The notes under the pieces are model-generated. The model worked only from the letters and a program-made list of their open reading frames with translations, had not been told where the DNA came from and did not search any database. Of a DNA stretch of 64,000 nt, positions 44,497-56,340 are shown in pieces. Position 1 is the first letter of the stretch, and each line of letters opens with the position of its first letter. Source of the stretch: Setomelanomma holmii. Its lineage: Eukaryota; Ascomycota; Dothideomycetes; Pleosporales; Phaeosphaeriaceae. The stretch is from positions 124,001-188,000 of the forward strand of contig ML978181.1 in the NCBI GenBank assembly GCA_010015745.1, written 5' to 3'. Both the position numbers and the translations under genes were made by a program.

Positions 44497-47400
44497 CACC
44501 ATCACTCTATTGGCTCGACTCTCGGTCGCATCGACTTGCAAGTTGCGCTTCTTCGCTCGACTGGCCTGATGGTTCTTTTCCTTGTTTCCTCACATGTTTC
44601 TCTTTGCACACGGTTGTTCTTACTCAATCTGTCGGCAAGATCTCCTGGGCATACGTATTGTATGCATGGCATATGGGCTGTTTTCGGAAAGATCTGGGTT
44701 CGAGTTTCGATGGTTTCAGATTGATAGATTTCTGACCAAGTGATGGATGGACCATGGATGTTCTGCGATTTCCTTTCTTACAACCAATAAGGAGCATTGC
44801 TCACCAACTCTGTCCTTCTCTTGCATAGTGATCTGCCGCATATGTTGATGACTGTTGACGACTTTTGACTGCCATTGTGAAAATCTTTTGGAGTTGATCG
44901 TCCCTTCATGGTGGATGTTGTGAGAGGTCCGCATGCAGCCTGATGAAGTTGTACTGTTGTTGTGGTGATGCATCGAGGACATGTCATGTAGCTCGTAGAG
45001 CTAGTCCTCTTCTTGATTTGATCGAGGTCTAGAGGATACAGATGCATAGAAGCATGTTGGCGCGCGATGTCAAGCAGTAACAGAGGAGTTCACGCCCTCG
45101 ATGGCGGTGTACGCAATCGAGCTGCCTTCACTATACAGCTTGTCCTGGACGATGGTGTGAGCATTAACAAAGCGGTCTCAAGGCTTTGGGAGCGTAGGCC
45201 GTACGCTGGAGAAGCAGTATGAAGTTGGGGTTCAGGCTGTCCGGTACGAAGATGCGGAGAAGGCAAGTACGCAAGGATCACAGCTCCAAAGGAATCGTAA
45301 AGTTGGCAAATACTTCGAAGACGGCATAAAAGACAGCTCCAAGAGTTTTGTGGGTGTGCGACGCGATGTGGTGGAAGCGTGGCACTGAAGGGTTGATCGG
45401 GTGCGTGATGCATCAACGGCAAGTGCTTCGCTTTCATGGCTTCTAGGGGTCTGAAAGTCGCAGAGGAAGTTAATGGTACTAGTAGCAGCCAACTCCCGGA
45501 TTTCTAGGGGCTTGCGAGATGTTGGGTTCGAATGGTAGAGGTCCGAGGGTCGGCCTGGCTCGGCTGTCAGCGGCGACTTGCGTACCAGGTATGACTGCTA
45601 GAGCATCAAAACTTGGTGAGGTAGTGCATGTGTGCAACCATATCTAGCTCTCAAGCTTTTGAATGCGATATGCAAAAGTCGTCGACATAGTTGCAGTCAG
45701 AGGGTGGCTCGATGTGGCGTTGCACTGCCCAATTGCCTTGACGCGAGAGCTCCGCTGTGCGCTACTTTACTTCGCGAGCTGGATATAATACATCCTTCAA
45801 TTAGCTCTCAAGAAGATGAAAGTGGCAAGCAAGCAAGCTTTGACATTGTAGTCGCAGTCGAGCGGTCGGTTTAAACTGATCCTTGCAAAGTGACGGGTCT
45901 GTTGTGCTCATGCCACAACGACGGCCAATTCGATGTCGCGACTTCTACACTGCGATGGGGAGCTCCTTGACCGTCATTTTTGGCACTCGATTCTGCTTGC
46001 CGTGGTGCTTGTTGGGAAGAGTCATCCGCCGTGTGCCCGAGTGGTACGAAGTCAGCACGACCACTCGGCGTCGAGCTCATCCTTCCACTGACGGTCGCAA
46101 AACTGAAAGTAGCAGTTCAACGAGTATGAAAGCCGTCAATGTCATGTTCGATGCGGTCTTGTGGAAAAGGACCTGGGGTTGGCCTGACCAGCTTGCCGCA
46201 TGATTGAGGAGCAGATTGATCGCTCCGCAACCGACGTTCGCACTGAGAGTAGTGTTGAGCCCCTGAAAAGAGCGCCATAGTGTAGAAAATCTGGGTCGTC
46301 CAGCGATGGACTCATAGGGTTGGTTGGGTAATGTCCGATTGGACGATCGTGGTGGAAGTTGTCTCCGATACTCCCTACTTATCGCGAAGCTCGCAGTGGG
46401 CATGCTCTGGAACGTTTGGATCTTAGAAGCCATATGGTGAGCGACTGGCTCGTTCAAGGTAAATTCCTTGTTGCTCGTCGCCTTCGTTCTCGCTCTGGTG
46501 GCCATGGCGGTTAAGCAAACATCAAACTTTCCGATCCTTCCATCCGAGAGCTCACCACGCTCCTTGCGTCTACTTCCGAGGTTCGTGAGATCGTCCGCAG
46601 GGTAGTTGATACGGCGAAGATGTCATTCAGGTGTCCAAAAGCCACTCGATAGCCCAGAAGGAATGGGGGAGTCAGGGAGTGCAGTAGGCTGCGGGAGACA
46701 AGCAGCGAGCTTGTGATATAGGGGCGAGAATATTTTAGCAGGTCCGATGAACAGTTCCGCGGCGTTGACAGCTCGAACGGCAGGAACCGTGGGATAGATG
46801 TGGGGCTTCTTCAGGGGCGGGTTGGCTTGAAGCATCTCTTTCTATGACACCGGAACTATAGTATGCCTCTCCAAACCTCCGTAAGATTACGGCAGGAGTT
46901 CCGAATGACTGCTCTTCTTGCTCAAAGGTCACAGAGCAAGCAGAGCCTTCATGGGTTTGCTTAGGTCTTGAGGAACATTGCGGACGGGCAGAACCTAGGC
47001 AGGAAGCATGCAGAACGCGAGCAGGAAAGGTAGCATATCAAACAGAATGAACATCTCAGACTCTGATATCTCGTCCCCTATCAAAGCTAGAAACATGCAT
47101 CTCGAGTAGATATGCTTCCTCGCTCCTCAATACGCCTTCTGCCATCTTCTCCGTCGTCGGGGAGGCGCGGGAGCATGCTTGCCACAGCGTTTGTGGCGGT
47201 CGAATTCGCCGTCCCCTCGCAGTCGGATGCAGCCATTCGCGCAGCCTGCAGGGAGTCTTTGACACTCTGTTGCTCTCGAGGATGCTTTTGCTACTCCGTG
47301 CAGCCCTCTGCGGCCCCTGAGCGTCGAGCACGGCGAGGAAACGCTGTTTGAGTGGGACGCACGGGCCGCCATAGTTCGCGATGTTGGCCGTGGTGTGGCA

Positions 47401-50400
47401 GTCCCACCAGCACCATTGATGCCCACCGCAACACCAAGATCGCTCAGCATAACTAACATGACTGAAAGTACTTCCCCCGAGCACTGGAGACATGGGAACT
47501 CCCACCTTCGCGACCCGCGCGATCCTACGAAGCCAGCTCAGCATGCCGTGGCTGTATACGACCCCTCCGACGGCGACGAAACGAGCGACGGTGCCGCCTT
47601 GCCGAACCGCACGACGGCGCAAGATGAGGGACTGGAGGCAGACAACGTGAGGCTCGTCTGCCAGGCTCCGTGGTGGTCTCTGCGATATCTGCGCTGCCGC
47701 TTTGGCAGGCGGCGGCGGCGTAGATGTAGCCCGTCGGTGGCCTTCACGATGGTGGGCTAGCTTGCTGCTCGTCTAGGATTGTCTGAGCAGCAAACCACCA
47801 TGGTACGCATGCTCTTGCAACTAACATAGCGGCGCATATTGGACGCTGACCTGACTGACATGTTTTGAAGTATGCCTCGATTATGCAAGACATCAGCTTC
47901 ACGACTCCTCCGCGGCACAGACCTCTCCAGACACACCTTACTCGAAAGCGTACGACCGCCTATGCGAGCCACATGGTGGACACAAACTCATCTAGAGACC
48001 GCCGTTGTCTCTAGAGAAGCATGGAACAGTCATGATCGCCATGAAGAAGACGGAGATGCTACAACAAGAAATGGGGCCGGCCTCCAAGCGAGCTTGAAAC
48101 GGAGAGTCATGGCACACCTTCCGCGGAGGACGATGCTGACACATGTTTGCAGGCGCTTCGGACGTGGCTGAGCTAGCTTCGCCCACGAACATGCATGCTC
48201 CTGAGTCGTGCGGGGAAGCGTCTGTCCCTCCGACCTCATGCTTGAAGACATGGGATCCTAGGGCCTTAAAGACCCACGATCATGCCATGTTGCGTCCGTG
48301 TGAGATGTGTCATGGCTTCGTGTACCGTGACCGAAGACTCCAAGAAACGGACAATGCCGAGTCGGCTTAACGCTCGCCAACGGAGCTACGCGAAGCAGCA
48401 TCTCATGGTCTGGACTCAGAGTGGAGACCACAAAAACTTGTGAGTTTGGTGGCGAACTTGAGTCGTATTCTGGCATGCTCAAAGCGAATTCCGGACTGTC
48501 TGTCGTGACTTTCGGGTGCAGGCATAACCGACATGTCGCTATTCGAAAACCCGCCAAGACTAGCTCTTTCTGCGACCGCAATGTGCTTCAATGACTTCGG
48601 CAAGCCTTCTGAAGCACACACACTTCCATCGTGAGATGCAATGGAGACGTTTGCATTAAAGCCATATTGGATGTCCAACTCGTCGTAAGTCCAACGAGAC
48701 GGCCCCCTCAATTGTCGAACCCAGTGATCATCGGAGGGTTTGTCAATCCACGTCTTGTATTTACATGAGAGCCATCATTAGAGACGAGAGTCCGATCATC
48801 TGCACGCAAAGTACCGGCCGACGGGGATCCAAGTCGATTCCACGTTAGCAAAGGATGATTGCATTCGCGGTGTTGGACACCCAGTCTGGCCACATAATCA
48901 GATTGGCGAAGTGCATCAGGCGTAACGATACAGTCATCTCGTCGATGCCGCAGATCAATATTTTACTGGTGTGATGCAACTCTGTAAGCCATTGAGTTCT
49001 TGGCTAGCAACTCTTTTTGGTGCGTCGCGCCAGCCAACCTCGGTGGCTTCAGCAGCTCCTGTGCGTTGCTACGGCTTTTCGAGCGCAGGATCGGTGTAGG
49101 GTTGGCCAATCGAGGTTGCCTGATCTCGGCCTCCCGCATACTTGCGCCAGATGTTTGGGTTGCTCAGCCGCTTCACGAGCTTGGCGCATGAGAATCACCA
49201 TCCGTACCAAGAAAACCCACTCGGTGTACGTTGGATCCAACATTGAAGGTAGAATCCATAATGCATGGTGTCTGGTGTATGTTGTACCCCATTGCCACGA
49301 AGTTGGAGAATTTGTGAGCCTGAAAGATGACTTGAGTCACATCTCCTCATCCGTCCTCTTGCTTGGAGTGGCAACCAAATGTACGGATGCTTTGCAGATG
49401 CCGTGCGTGAGATGTCGGGGCTGCTGCCGCCCTCGCCTTGCGCTGGCAATATCAATTGAGATCGCGAAGTACCCATCTTTGCCAACTTGGGGATCGCGGA
49501 ACGACCTTCCAGGCCGTATCGGTGCGATTATGCGGAATTTCTTGAAATGCTTCCACGATATTATCATTTCGCATCCCCGCCACAGGTAACGAGCGTTGTC
49601 CTGAGTCGATGCTGCGGGCGCATGCGTAACGGCGAGACGGTCCGGGACAATGCCATGACGGCTTGTGGGCGTGATGTTAGATTCCACCAATGGATCTTGA
49701 ACATTGTTGTCCCTGAACGGTTCGAGGCATCGAGTGCGGCGGATGGTGTTTGCTGCGGTCGGGTAGCTGCTGTTGCCCGCAAAGGTGGGTGCGACGACGA
49801 GCATTACAGACGACTTCTACTCAGGCCGAGGGCGCACTGTGAATCTGGGGCGTCAGTCTGTGCATGTTAGGCCCCGCTGCTCTGGTCTCGCCTCTCCTCA
49901 GACATTCGGTGTCGCTCTGAGCATCCGCACTGGGCGTCCGAAGTCCCGTAGGCTGACGCCCATCATTTGCGTCCGCAACCACGGTCGCTCGCATTCCCTA
50001 GCAGTGTATGCGGTCGTCCTGAAGGCGGTACCACGCATCTATCTCTCTGTTCTATCCTTATCGTCGCTACCGAGTGGTTGTTGGCGCGGCGAGAAGGGGT
50101 GGTTGCTCTGGTGAGCAGCTGCGTCGCGGCCTGTGAATGTTCCTGGTGCGGGCAAGGAGCATCGTTGCCCTATTCTGTGGTTGTATGAGCTGCCACAACC
50201 ATTCTCAGCAGCTCGAGGCAACGTAAAATGGGCGTTGAAGATCATGGTGGTGGTGTGGTAGGGGTTGACGTTGTGGTTGAATCAGAAAGCTACCCCACGA
50301 AACCAAGTTCAACATGGCGCCGAACCGAACCAAGGGTGTGGCATTCTGCTAGTTGCCCTGAAACACTATCACGGCCTTCGTTTCTGTGCATTCAACTTGC

Positions 50401-51506
50401 AGAAGACCCGCAGAAATTTTCGCAGACTCGACTCAATTCATGCGACAGTACAAATCAGCAAGGATGTTCAATGCTGGCCTTGGGCGCAAAACTGAGTGGT
50501 TCCCGAGTAGCTGGACAGCCCTACCGTAGCCACCACGCGTGCACTAGGCTCAGAGCGAGGCACACAAGGAATCCTCTTTGAGAAGAATCTGGCACCCCTT
50601 TGCGGCAGTGGATAGGAACGCCTTCGACATCCGAATCATCTTACAGTTGTGCGCTGTACTACCCCATAGAGATCATACGCCCACGGGCATTGCCTCCGCC
50701 TCCTACAGACGATGTCCGGTAGGCGCATTGCATGCCTATAGTTGCACCAAATCCGGCCGCATCTTACCTCAGACACCTTCACGAGGGCGGACCTCTGGAA
50801 CTTCTGGAATAGCGAGGACTTTTGGGTAGCACTATACTTCTCGTGTTCGCAAGATCTTCACCGCTTTGCAAATTCGGTCACGAGCTTGGAGCCTCATCAA
50901 GATATATATGCGATCAACAGGCACCTCCATTTACTCGGAGCATCTGCCCCGTTGCTTCACGAAAAATTCTGGGACACATATGGTATACCTAGATTAAGCT
51001 AGATTCGTCCCGTTTGCCCTACATAACCATCTGTCGTGTGCCTCGAGACCGAAGCTTGGGCCCCCTTGCACACACGCACACACACGTCGAGTCCTCATTA
51101 TTGTCTTCACCGCGCACAATAGCTTCTACTCACTCTCATTGTCGTTCCCTTCTCGTGCAGAAACTTCCAAGTCAAAAGCTTCCCTCCAAAGCATGCAACC
51201 AACCCAAGCTTGCTCACCCAATACCACCATACCACCTGAACGCGATCCAGGAGAAGAACACTATTGACGGACGGCAAGCTACTTACCTTCGGGACCGCTA
51301 CTACTATTCATAAGAAGCTCTTTACAGAAAGCTCAAAGCTGCAAGACTCCATCCCGCGGGATCACGCACACACGTCTACTCTACGTCAGCTCACGGTAAC
51401 CCACCGGAACCGCCATATCGCATACGCCAGCACATCAGCACGCGTATTACATTCACGGGCCCATCCGCAATTTAGATAAACACCACTATAATTACGCCTA
51501 ACCACA
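44497..51506. other. 7-kb gene-poor region
   Basis: After the Mei2-like 3' end no gene could be supported except a weak candidate at 46077-46505. Many frames of 100-190 codons overlap on opposite strands, as expected in GC-moderate non-coding DNA. No transposase, reverse transcriptase or terminal repeat was recognised. A CA-rich simple repeat lies near 51066-51085. It may hold decayed genes, non-coding RNA or RMP1 regulatory DNA. Confidence 0.4.
46077..46505 (-). CDS. doubtful 142-aa hypothetical protein
   Basis: Open frame with an ATG in good fungal context (ACCGCCATGGCC). The product starts MATRARTKATSNKEFTLNEP and ends SVLRPSVEG, with a hydrophobic stretch TLTAFILVELLLSVL near the end that could be a membrane segment. 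The family is not recognised. Codon use is only mildly fungal-like and no intron or second exon was identified, so this may be a chance frame. Confidence 0.25.
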   Translation of the reverse strand: MATRARTKATSNKEFTLNEPVAHHMASKIQTFQSMPTASFAISREYRRQLPPRSSNRTLPNQPYESIAGRPRFSTLWRSFQGLNTTLSANVGCGAINLLLNHAASWSGQPQVLFHKTASNMTLTAFILVELLLSVLRPSVEG

Positions 51507-52097
51507 ATGCCGACAGCAATCATCGGCACCATGCCCAGCATCACCGCCACCGCTCTCATGCTCGCATCCCAACATGACAAAGACATGCTCCTGGACATCC
51601 AACACCTCCTCGACAAGATTTTCGTAAGGAACAAGAACCAGCATCGCCGCTCCCACTGGTGGAAAGGCTTGCACGCATTCCGAAAACAGCTCGCCCTCCT
51701 CCTCACGGACATGCAGCTCAGCAAGGAGAAAGAAAAGGAAGCCAAGCTCGAAGCGAGGCTGAGATACTGGGATCAAGATATGATTCATCAGTGGTATTAG
51801 TAAGTTCAATCCCTCTTCACTTACCACTATATATACCTCGTACCAATAACTTGAAGTCAATTCTCCCAACTCGTGGCCGTAGGCCCATTCGCCATGATGG
51901 GGCTAGTCATGATGGCTAGTGTCGCGCGCGTGTGCCGCATCAGCGGTATCACCGCTGTGTATGAAGAGATTGCTTCCGCCGAGATGCAAGGCGTTTTGAG
52001 CGCGAGTGATGAATTGGCTTTGGCGGAGGAATTTGCGGGGGTGTTGGATGGGGAGGAGGAGTGGGATGAGGGGATTGTTGTGGAGAGGGTGGAGTGA
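51507..52097 (+). CDS. RMP1: RNase MRP subunit Rmp1
   Basis: Two exons (51507-51799, 51857-52097) encode 177 aa. The family signature is VRNKNQHRRSHWWKGLHAFR at residues 40-59, the conserved N-Q-H-R-x-S-x-W-W block of Rmp1, preceded by a helix LLDIQHLLDKIF. Across the intron, QWYYQFSQLVAVGPFAMMGL followed by MASVARVCRISG matches the second conserved helical block. The C-terminus is acidic. Rmp1 is specific to RNase MRP, which cleaves pre-rRNA at site A3 in the nucleolus and processes some mRNAs. The donor is GTAAGT at 51800; the upstream GTATTA would break the frame. The gene is convergent with the hydrolase, 167 bp apart. Confidence 0.85.
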
Positions 52098-52264
52098 GGG
52101 TGTTTTTCTTTCAACGTACTATACTTTTTGGCGTTTGGGAAGGGCTGAATGCCCTCGAGGCGTTTGGAATGTGATTTCTTGACTTTCTTGAGTGTTTGAA
52201 GACATCTTAGCATATGCATCGTGCATATCAGTCGTGCTATATTGGAGATTGAGGACATCCAGGA

Positions 52265-53251
52265 CTACCCTTCCTCACCTATATACACCACCTCATCTTC
52301 CATATTCCCAGCCACCCAACTCGCCGCCATCCGACCCGTTTCCTCGCCTATCTCCCTTTCGAGCTTGGCCGGCTTGGTATGCATACCATGATCTGCTTCT
52401 CTGACTATCACCAATTGGTTCTTCGCTTTCATTTTGCCTCGGACTTCGTTGAGTAAGTCCAATGGGCACATGCTATCCCTGTCGCCGATGATGAACAGCA
52501 CGTTCACCGAAGCTGGTAGGTCGAGGAGTATCTGATCGCGTGTATCCTTGGGTCCTTGAAGTGGATATGATACGAGGATAAGGTCGACTTTTCGATCCGT
52601 GGAGTCTTTGCAGAATAGCTCGGATGCAGCCATGACAGCGGCTCTGGCGCCCATACTTCTTCCACCCAGCACTAGCCGGCTGTCTTCCTTCTGGTCTTTC
52701 TCCTTGAGATGCTCGATGCATGCGTGAAAGCCTTTGACGCGAGATCCTAGGTTCATGGACCCTTGGAGTGCAAGGACGGAAAGTGCGGTGGAGAAGCCGG
52801 TGCAGAAGTTAACGACGGCGGGGGCGGACAGAGTACCGCCTGCACCGTGAGTGAAGACCAGAGTTGATGAGGGCTTGCTTGAGGGGGTGGATGATGCGTA
52901 GAGTGCGCATTGGATAGGATTCTTGATGAGGTCTGATGTGATGGTCGTGGTTTCGACATTGCTGGCACCCGATGCAGCATCCTGTGATTGGTCCTGGGCA
53001 GATGTGATGCTGCTCTTACTCTTAGGCGACTTCGATTTTGCATCGCTCGCACGCTCTTTCTTTAGTTTGTTCTGTTCTCGATTTGCCGTCGAACCTTTGC
53101 TTCTAGCTTTAGGAGCCTTTGACTCGACGTGTGTCGACTTGCCGAGAGTTGGCTCGACAGGCGCGCTTGACTTCGTCGATGATCGAGTAACGCGCTTGTT
53201 GGAAATTTGCGTTGATATTGGTTCTGGAACCTTGCGCTTCTTGGGTGGCAT
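52265..53251 (-). CDS. TEX30/KANL3-type alpha/beta hydrolase
   Basis: Intronless, 328 aa. The first 110 residues are basic, Ser/Lys-rich and disordered, starting MPPKKRKVPEP, where PKKRKV matches a classical nuclear import signal. The hydrolase part begins TLVFTHGAGGTLSAPAVVNF (oxyanion loop HGAGG), with the nucleophile elbow LVLGGRSMGARAAV (G-x-S-x-G), then LILVSYPLQGPKDTRDQILL, the acid in FIIGDRDSMCP and the histidine in READHGMHTK. This motif set is that of the KANL3/TEX30 group of small hydrolases. The substrate is unknown. The nuclear signal suggests a nuclear role, but this is inference. Confidence 0.85.
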   Translation of the reverse strand: MPPKKRKVPEPISTQISNKRVTRSSTKSSAPVEPTLGKSTHVESKAPKARSKGSTANREQNKLKKERASDAKSKSPKSKSSITSAQDQSQDAASGASNVETTTITSDLIKNPIQCALYASSTPSSKPSSTLVFTHGAGGTLSAPAVVNFCTGFSTALSVLALQGSMNLGSRVKGFHACIEHLKEKDQKEDSRLVLGGRSMGARAAVMAASELFCKDSTDRKVDLILVSYPLQGPKDTRDQILLDLPASVNVLFIIGDRDSMCPLDLLNEVRGKMKAKNQLVIVREADHGMHTKPAKLEREIGEETGRMAASWVAGNMEDEVVYIGEEG

Positions 53252-53616
53252 GTTGCGAGGTAGATAGACTCCTTGTTAGAACAATCTTAATCGTTGGATG
53301 CGCTGTCAATGCCTCGGTGGTTTTCCTAGACAGCGCACGAGATGGCGCGAGCAACTGACAGCAGCAAGCTTTGCATGTAGACTAGCGAAGACAGTACTGT
53401 TTAGATAGCTTTAGCTGGGCTTGCCGACGGTTCAACGCGACCTCGACGCGTATGTGATGTCATGTTGGCACGTGCCTCTCCAACCCGAGAGTAAAAAGCG
53501 TATCTCGAACATGATCATATTTCCGTTCGAACATCTAACCAAAAATCACAAGAAATGTCGCGAAATTCCACTTCAAAGTGCACAAATCGTTGCGCGACTC
53601 TATTCATAGCATATAT
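53252..53616. other. intergenic, hydrolase promoter
   Basis: Both neighbours are on the minus strand. Nothing recognised other than the likely hydrolase promoter and the 3' region of the protease-like gene. Confidence 0.45.
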
Positions 53617-55945
53617 CTAGCATCTTCGGTGATCGCACAGCATGCACGTGTCCCTCCAACTTGAATTAGGGCCATATCCACACTCATGGCAGTACCAGAC
53701 CCATGTCGTATTCTTGCCATTGTTGTCGAATGCCTCGATAGTACACCAATTGCTCATGCCACTATCGGCCGTGGTAGTGTTATTTTGCCCTTGTTCCGTG
53801 CTAATGTGCAGACTCGGATCCAGACGAACAGAAGAGGGGGAGTCGTCGTCTAGGCTGGAGTAGTCTCGGCGAGACCGCGTTACATTTTCAGCAGGATCCT
53901 CAAACGTGTCTGTAGGTATACGAGTATCTTGGGGCTGATACGATGCGCCAACATCCTCCCGTGGGGACGTTGTGGGTCCTAGTACCGTCGCTAGCAGGCC
54001 CACCGCTGCCGGCCATAGAGGACTCCAAGGAGTGGGTTGTTCATTCCCTACATCGACTTGTACTGTTGAGGCCGGACTACCTAAATGAATGTTGTCATCC
54101 TTCGCCAACGCAACTTTTCCGAACTCCGATGTTGCTTCTTCTCCTTCTTCAAAACCATGAGATGTGTCAACCGACGCTGCGGACGAGCCCATCGAGAAAG
54201 GCCAGGACGAAGAGAGCCAGGAAGTACGCGGCTTATCGCTTGAAACTACATCTCCCGTTGCGATGATTTGGCTACTAGGGTTGGTGATAGTAGTGTCCGC
54301 CAGTGCAATATGCTCAAGGCCCAGTGTCCCTAGATCTTCATGCTGATCGGTTCTGTCGCCATCCTTGCAGCTCGTCGGCGCCGCATAACGCGTGTTGGTC
54401 AAACTTACTTGCGCAGCATTCAACGAGTGCTTGATGTCGCTCAAGATGTCTACCATTGGGACCATCCAAATACATCCAAAAGGATCAGCCGCGACTAGCA
54501 TTCCATAAACTTTGAGTGGCTCGACGCTGTCCGGATCAACAACCCAAGAGCCAGATGAACCGCTATGTAGCGCTACATTATGTCAGTGTTGAGCATCATG
54601 CTACTTGGTGGTACTCACTTATTTCGGAGGGGAGCTGTAAGACAGTCACGTTGATGAATGTGTTTCCGGAGGGAAGTATTGCTCTCGCCTGGGAGTGCGA
54701 AACGACACAAGCTGTCCTTACCTCGTTCGCGATCACGACTCTTTGACCACCAATAGGACAAGCTGCCTCGTAATATTTTGATCCGAGTCCATAAGCAGTT
54801 GACAACGAACCGTCCTTCCTCGTGTCAAGTTCAATCAACGCCCAATCGCGGTCTCGAGCTCGAGCCAAGTGCGACACATTAGACATGCGTCCAACACATG
54901 CCCAATTTTCGTGGTCTTTATCATTGTCCATCTCGCCAAGATCTTCACCCGAGGTAGCCTCTTCCTCAGTATCGCCTTCGCTCTCAGTGGTTGACCACAC
55001 CTCATCAGACTCGGGCTCTGAGCCTTCATTGCTGTCACTGGCACTGTCCTGTACGCTCGATCTTGCGTGCAGCGGGCACGGCAACAGAACGTGCCCAGCA
55101 GTCAGGCCGTACACTGATCTCTTCCCCTGAAAGTCAATGACACTCACATAACCTCCCATCATCGCATAATGAGCTCTCTGTTGTTGCACGACTTTGATCA
55201 TTCGGGGCCACGGTTCGGGGTCCTCTACTCCACCCTGCGCCATGAAAACGTCATCAAGGTCGTCGCCTTCCAAAGGTCGTGGCGCACGACCGACAACTTT
55301 AGTATCGAATCTGACCTGGCAGATATCGGAGCCCCAACAGATATGTTTGACGAAATCTTCATTCAGGAAGTTCTTGACTTTTCTTTTTGCTTTGAAATGA
55401 CAAGTTACGACAATGTATGGCTTCGTATTGGTCTCGTCGACTCCAACCAATAACGGCTGCAAACCAAGTGGGCGAAACTCTACGCGTTTTCCGCACAGAT
55501 ATTCGATCAATGCTGGCTCTAATCTCTCGCGAACTTCGCGAAAGCGTCCATGGACTTCCGGATTGACCTCGCGACTGAATATTCGCAAGCCATCGATGAT
55601 CTCTATCGGATCTGCTGATGTTCGCGTCGGCTGCGATGACGATCCAAGCACGCGTGGCGAGGAGGCTAGAGAATCAGCAATGCCACCACTTGGCTGGCAG
55701 CTCGTTTCTGCAGTTACCCCTTCAGTATTATTTTTGGATTGATGCGGGAAACGGACACCAAGTGTGGGGAACAGAATTTTGACAGAGTTCAAGAAGAACG
55801 ACTCTTTGCGTATATGCGTGGCTGTCCTCTCCATGTCCTCGGCTTCGCGGGGCGCTGTTGTCGATAGAGAACATAATGCCTGGTCGTCTGCTATGTCTGC
55901 GGCCGAACAACTGGCAACATTGATGTTTTTGATGCCCTGTTCCAT
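53617..55945 (-). CDS. intracellular trypsin-like protein with C-terminal zinc ribbon
   Basis: Two exons (55945-54619, 54572-53617) encode about 760 aa. There is no signal peptide, so it is predicted to be intracellular. A chymotrypsin-like core is visible: SVYGLTAGHVLLP (candidate H285), DRDWALIELD (D367 or D374) and LHSGSSGSWVVD, which forms across the intron (candidate S449). Between His and Asp lies an acidic insert of about 50 residues rich in Asp, Glu and Ser. After the protease-like domain come about 270 disordered residues and a final Cys-pair module, WYCHECG then CMLCDHRRC, a small zinc-ribbon-like end found on various fungal proteins. Whether it cleaves anything is unknown, but all three triad residues appear present. 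The start is the first ATG of the frame; later ones are possible. It is head to head with the split membrane gene at 56341. Confidence 0.75.
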
Positions 55946-56340
55946 TGCGAGGTTGTGGTTCCTGGTATTCGAATGCAAGCGTCGTGGAATGCAAGCAAAG
56001 ATGGCTTCGCAGGTGTTGACGCTTCAAATGATCTAGTCGACTGAGCACATTCGTGGAAAGTCTTGTGGAGGACTTGGCAGACTCAGCCCTCACATTGCTC
56101 AGCCGACTGAGGCTGAGCTTGACCACTTGAGCCTCATTCGTTGTCAGAAGGTAGCTTGCACAAGTCAAACTGCATGCGCATCTTTGTGTAGCAAATCGAG
56201 CGCCGTTATGCCCTACTCAGCGGGGCTGCCTCGCCATGACAGCAAAACCGGTGAAGCGTTGGATATGACGAGAGTAGCATATAACGTCATCTAGTAGCCC
56301 AGTGCACTTGCATTTTCGTTTCTTTTGATCGAATCTCCTG
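55946..56340. promoter_or_regulatory. shared 395-bp region between two divergent accessory genes
   Basis: Separates the start codons of the trypsin-like gene and the membrane-protein pseudogene. The layout allows joint control; no specific site was recognised. Confidence 0.35.

Noticed and set aside
47056..47622. 188-codon minus-strand frame overlapping a 121-codon plus-strand frame
   Set aside because: Both are open across the same GC-rich DNA and are rich in Arg, Cys and Trp; neither has a recognisable domain.
48403..48893. Two adjacent minus-strand frames with moderately protein-like sequence
   Set aside because: They could be pieces of a decayed gene, but I could not join them with splice signals or name a family.
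49017..49589. 190-codon plus-strand frame
   Set aside because: Overlaps equally long minus-strand frames and has no coding signature or good start.
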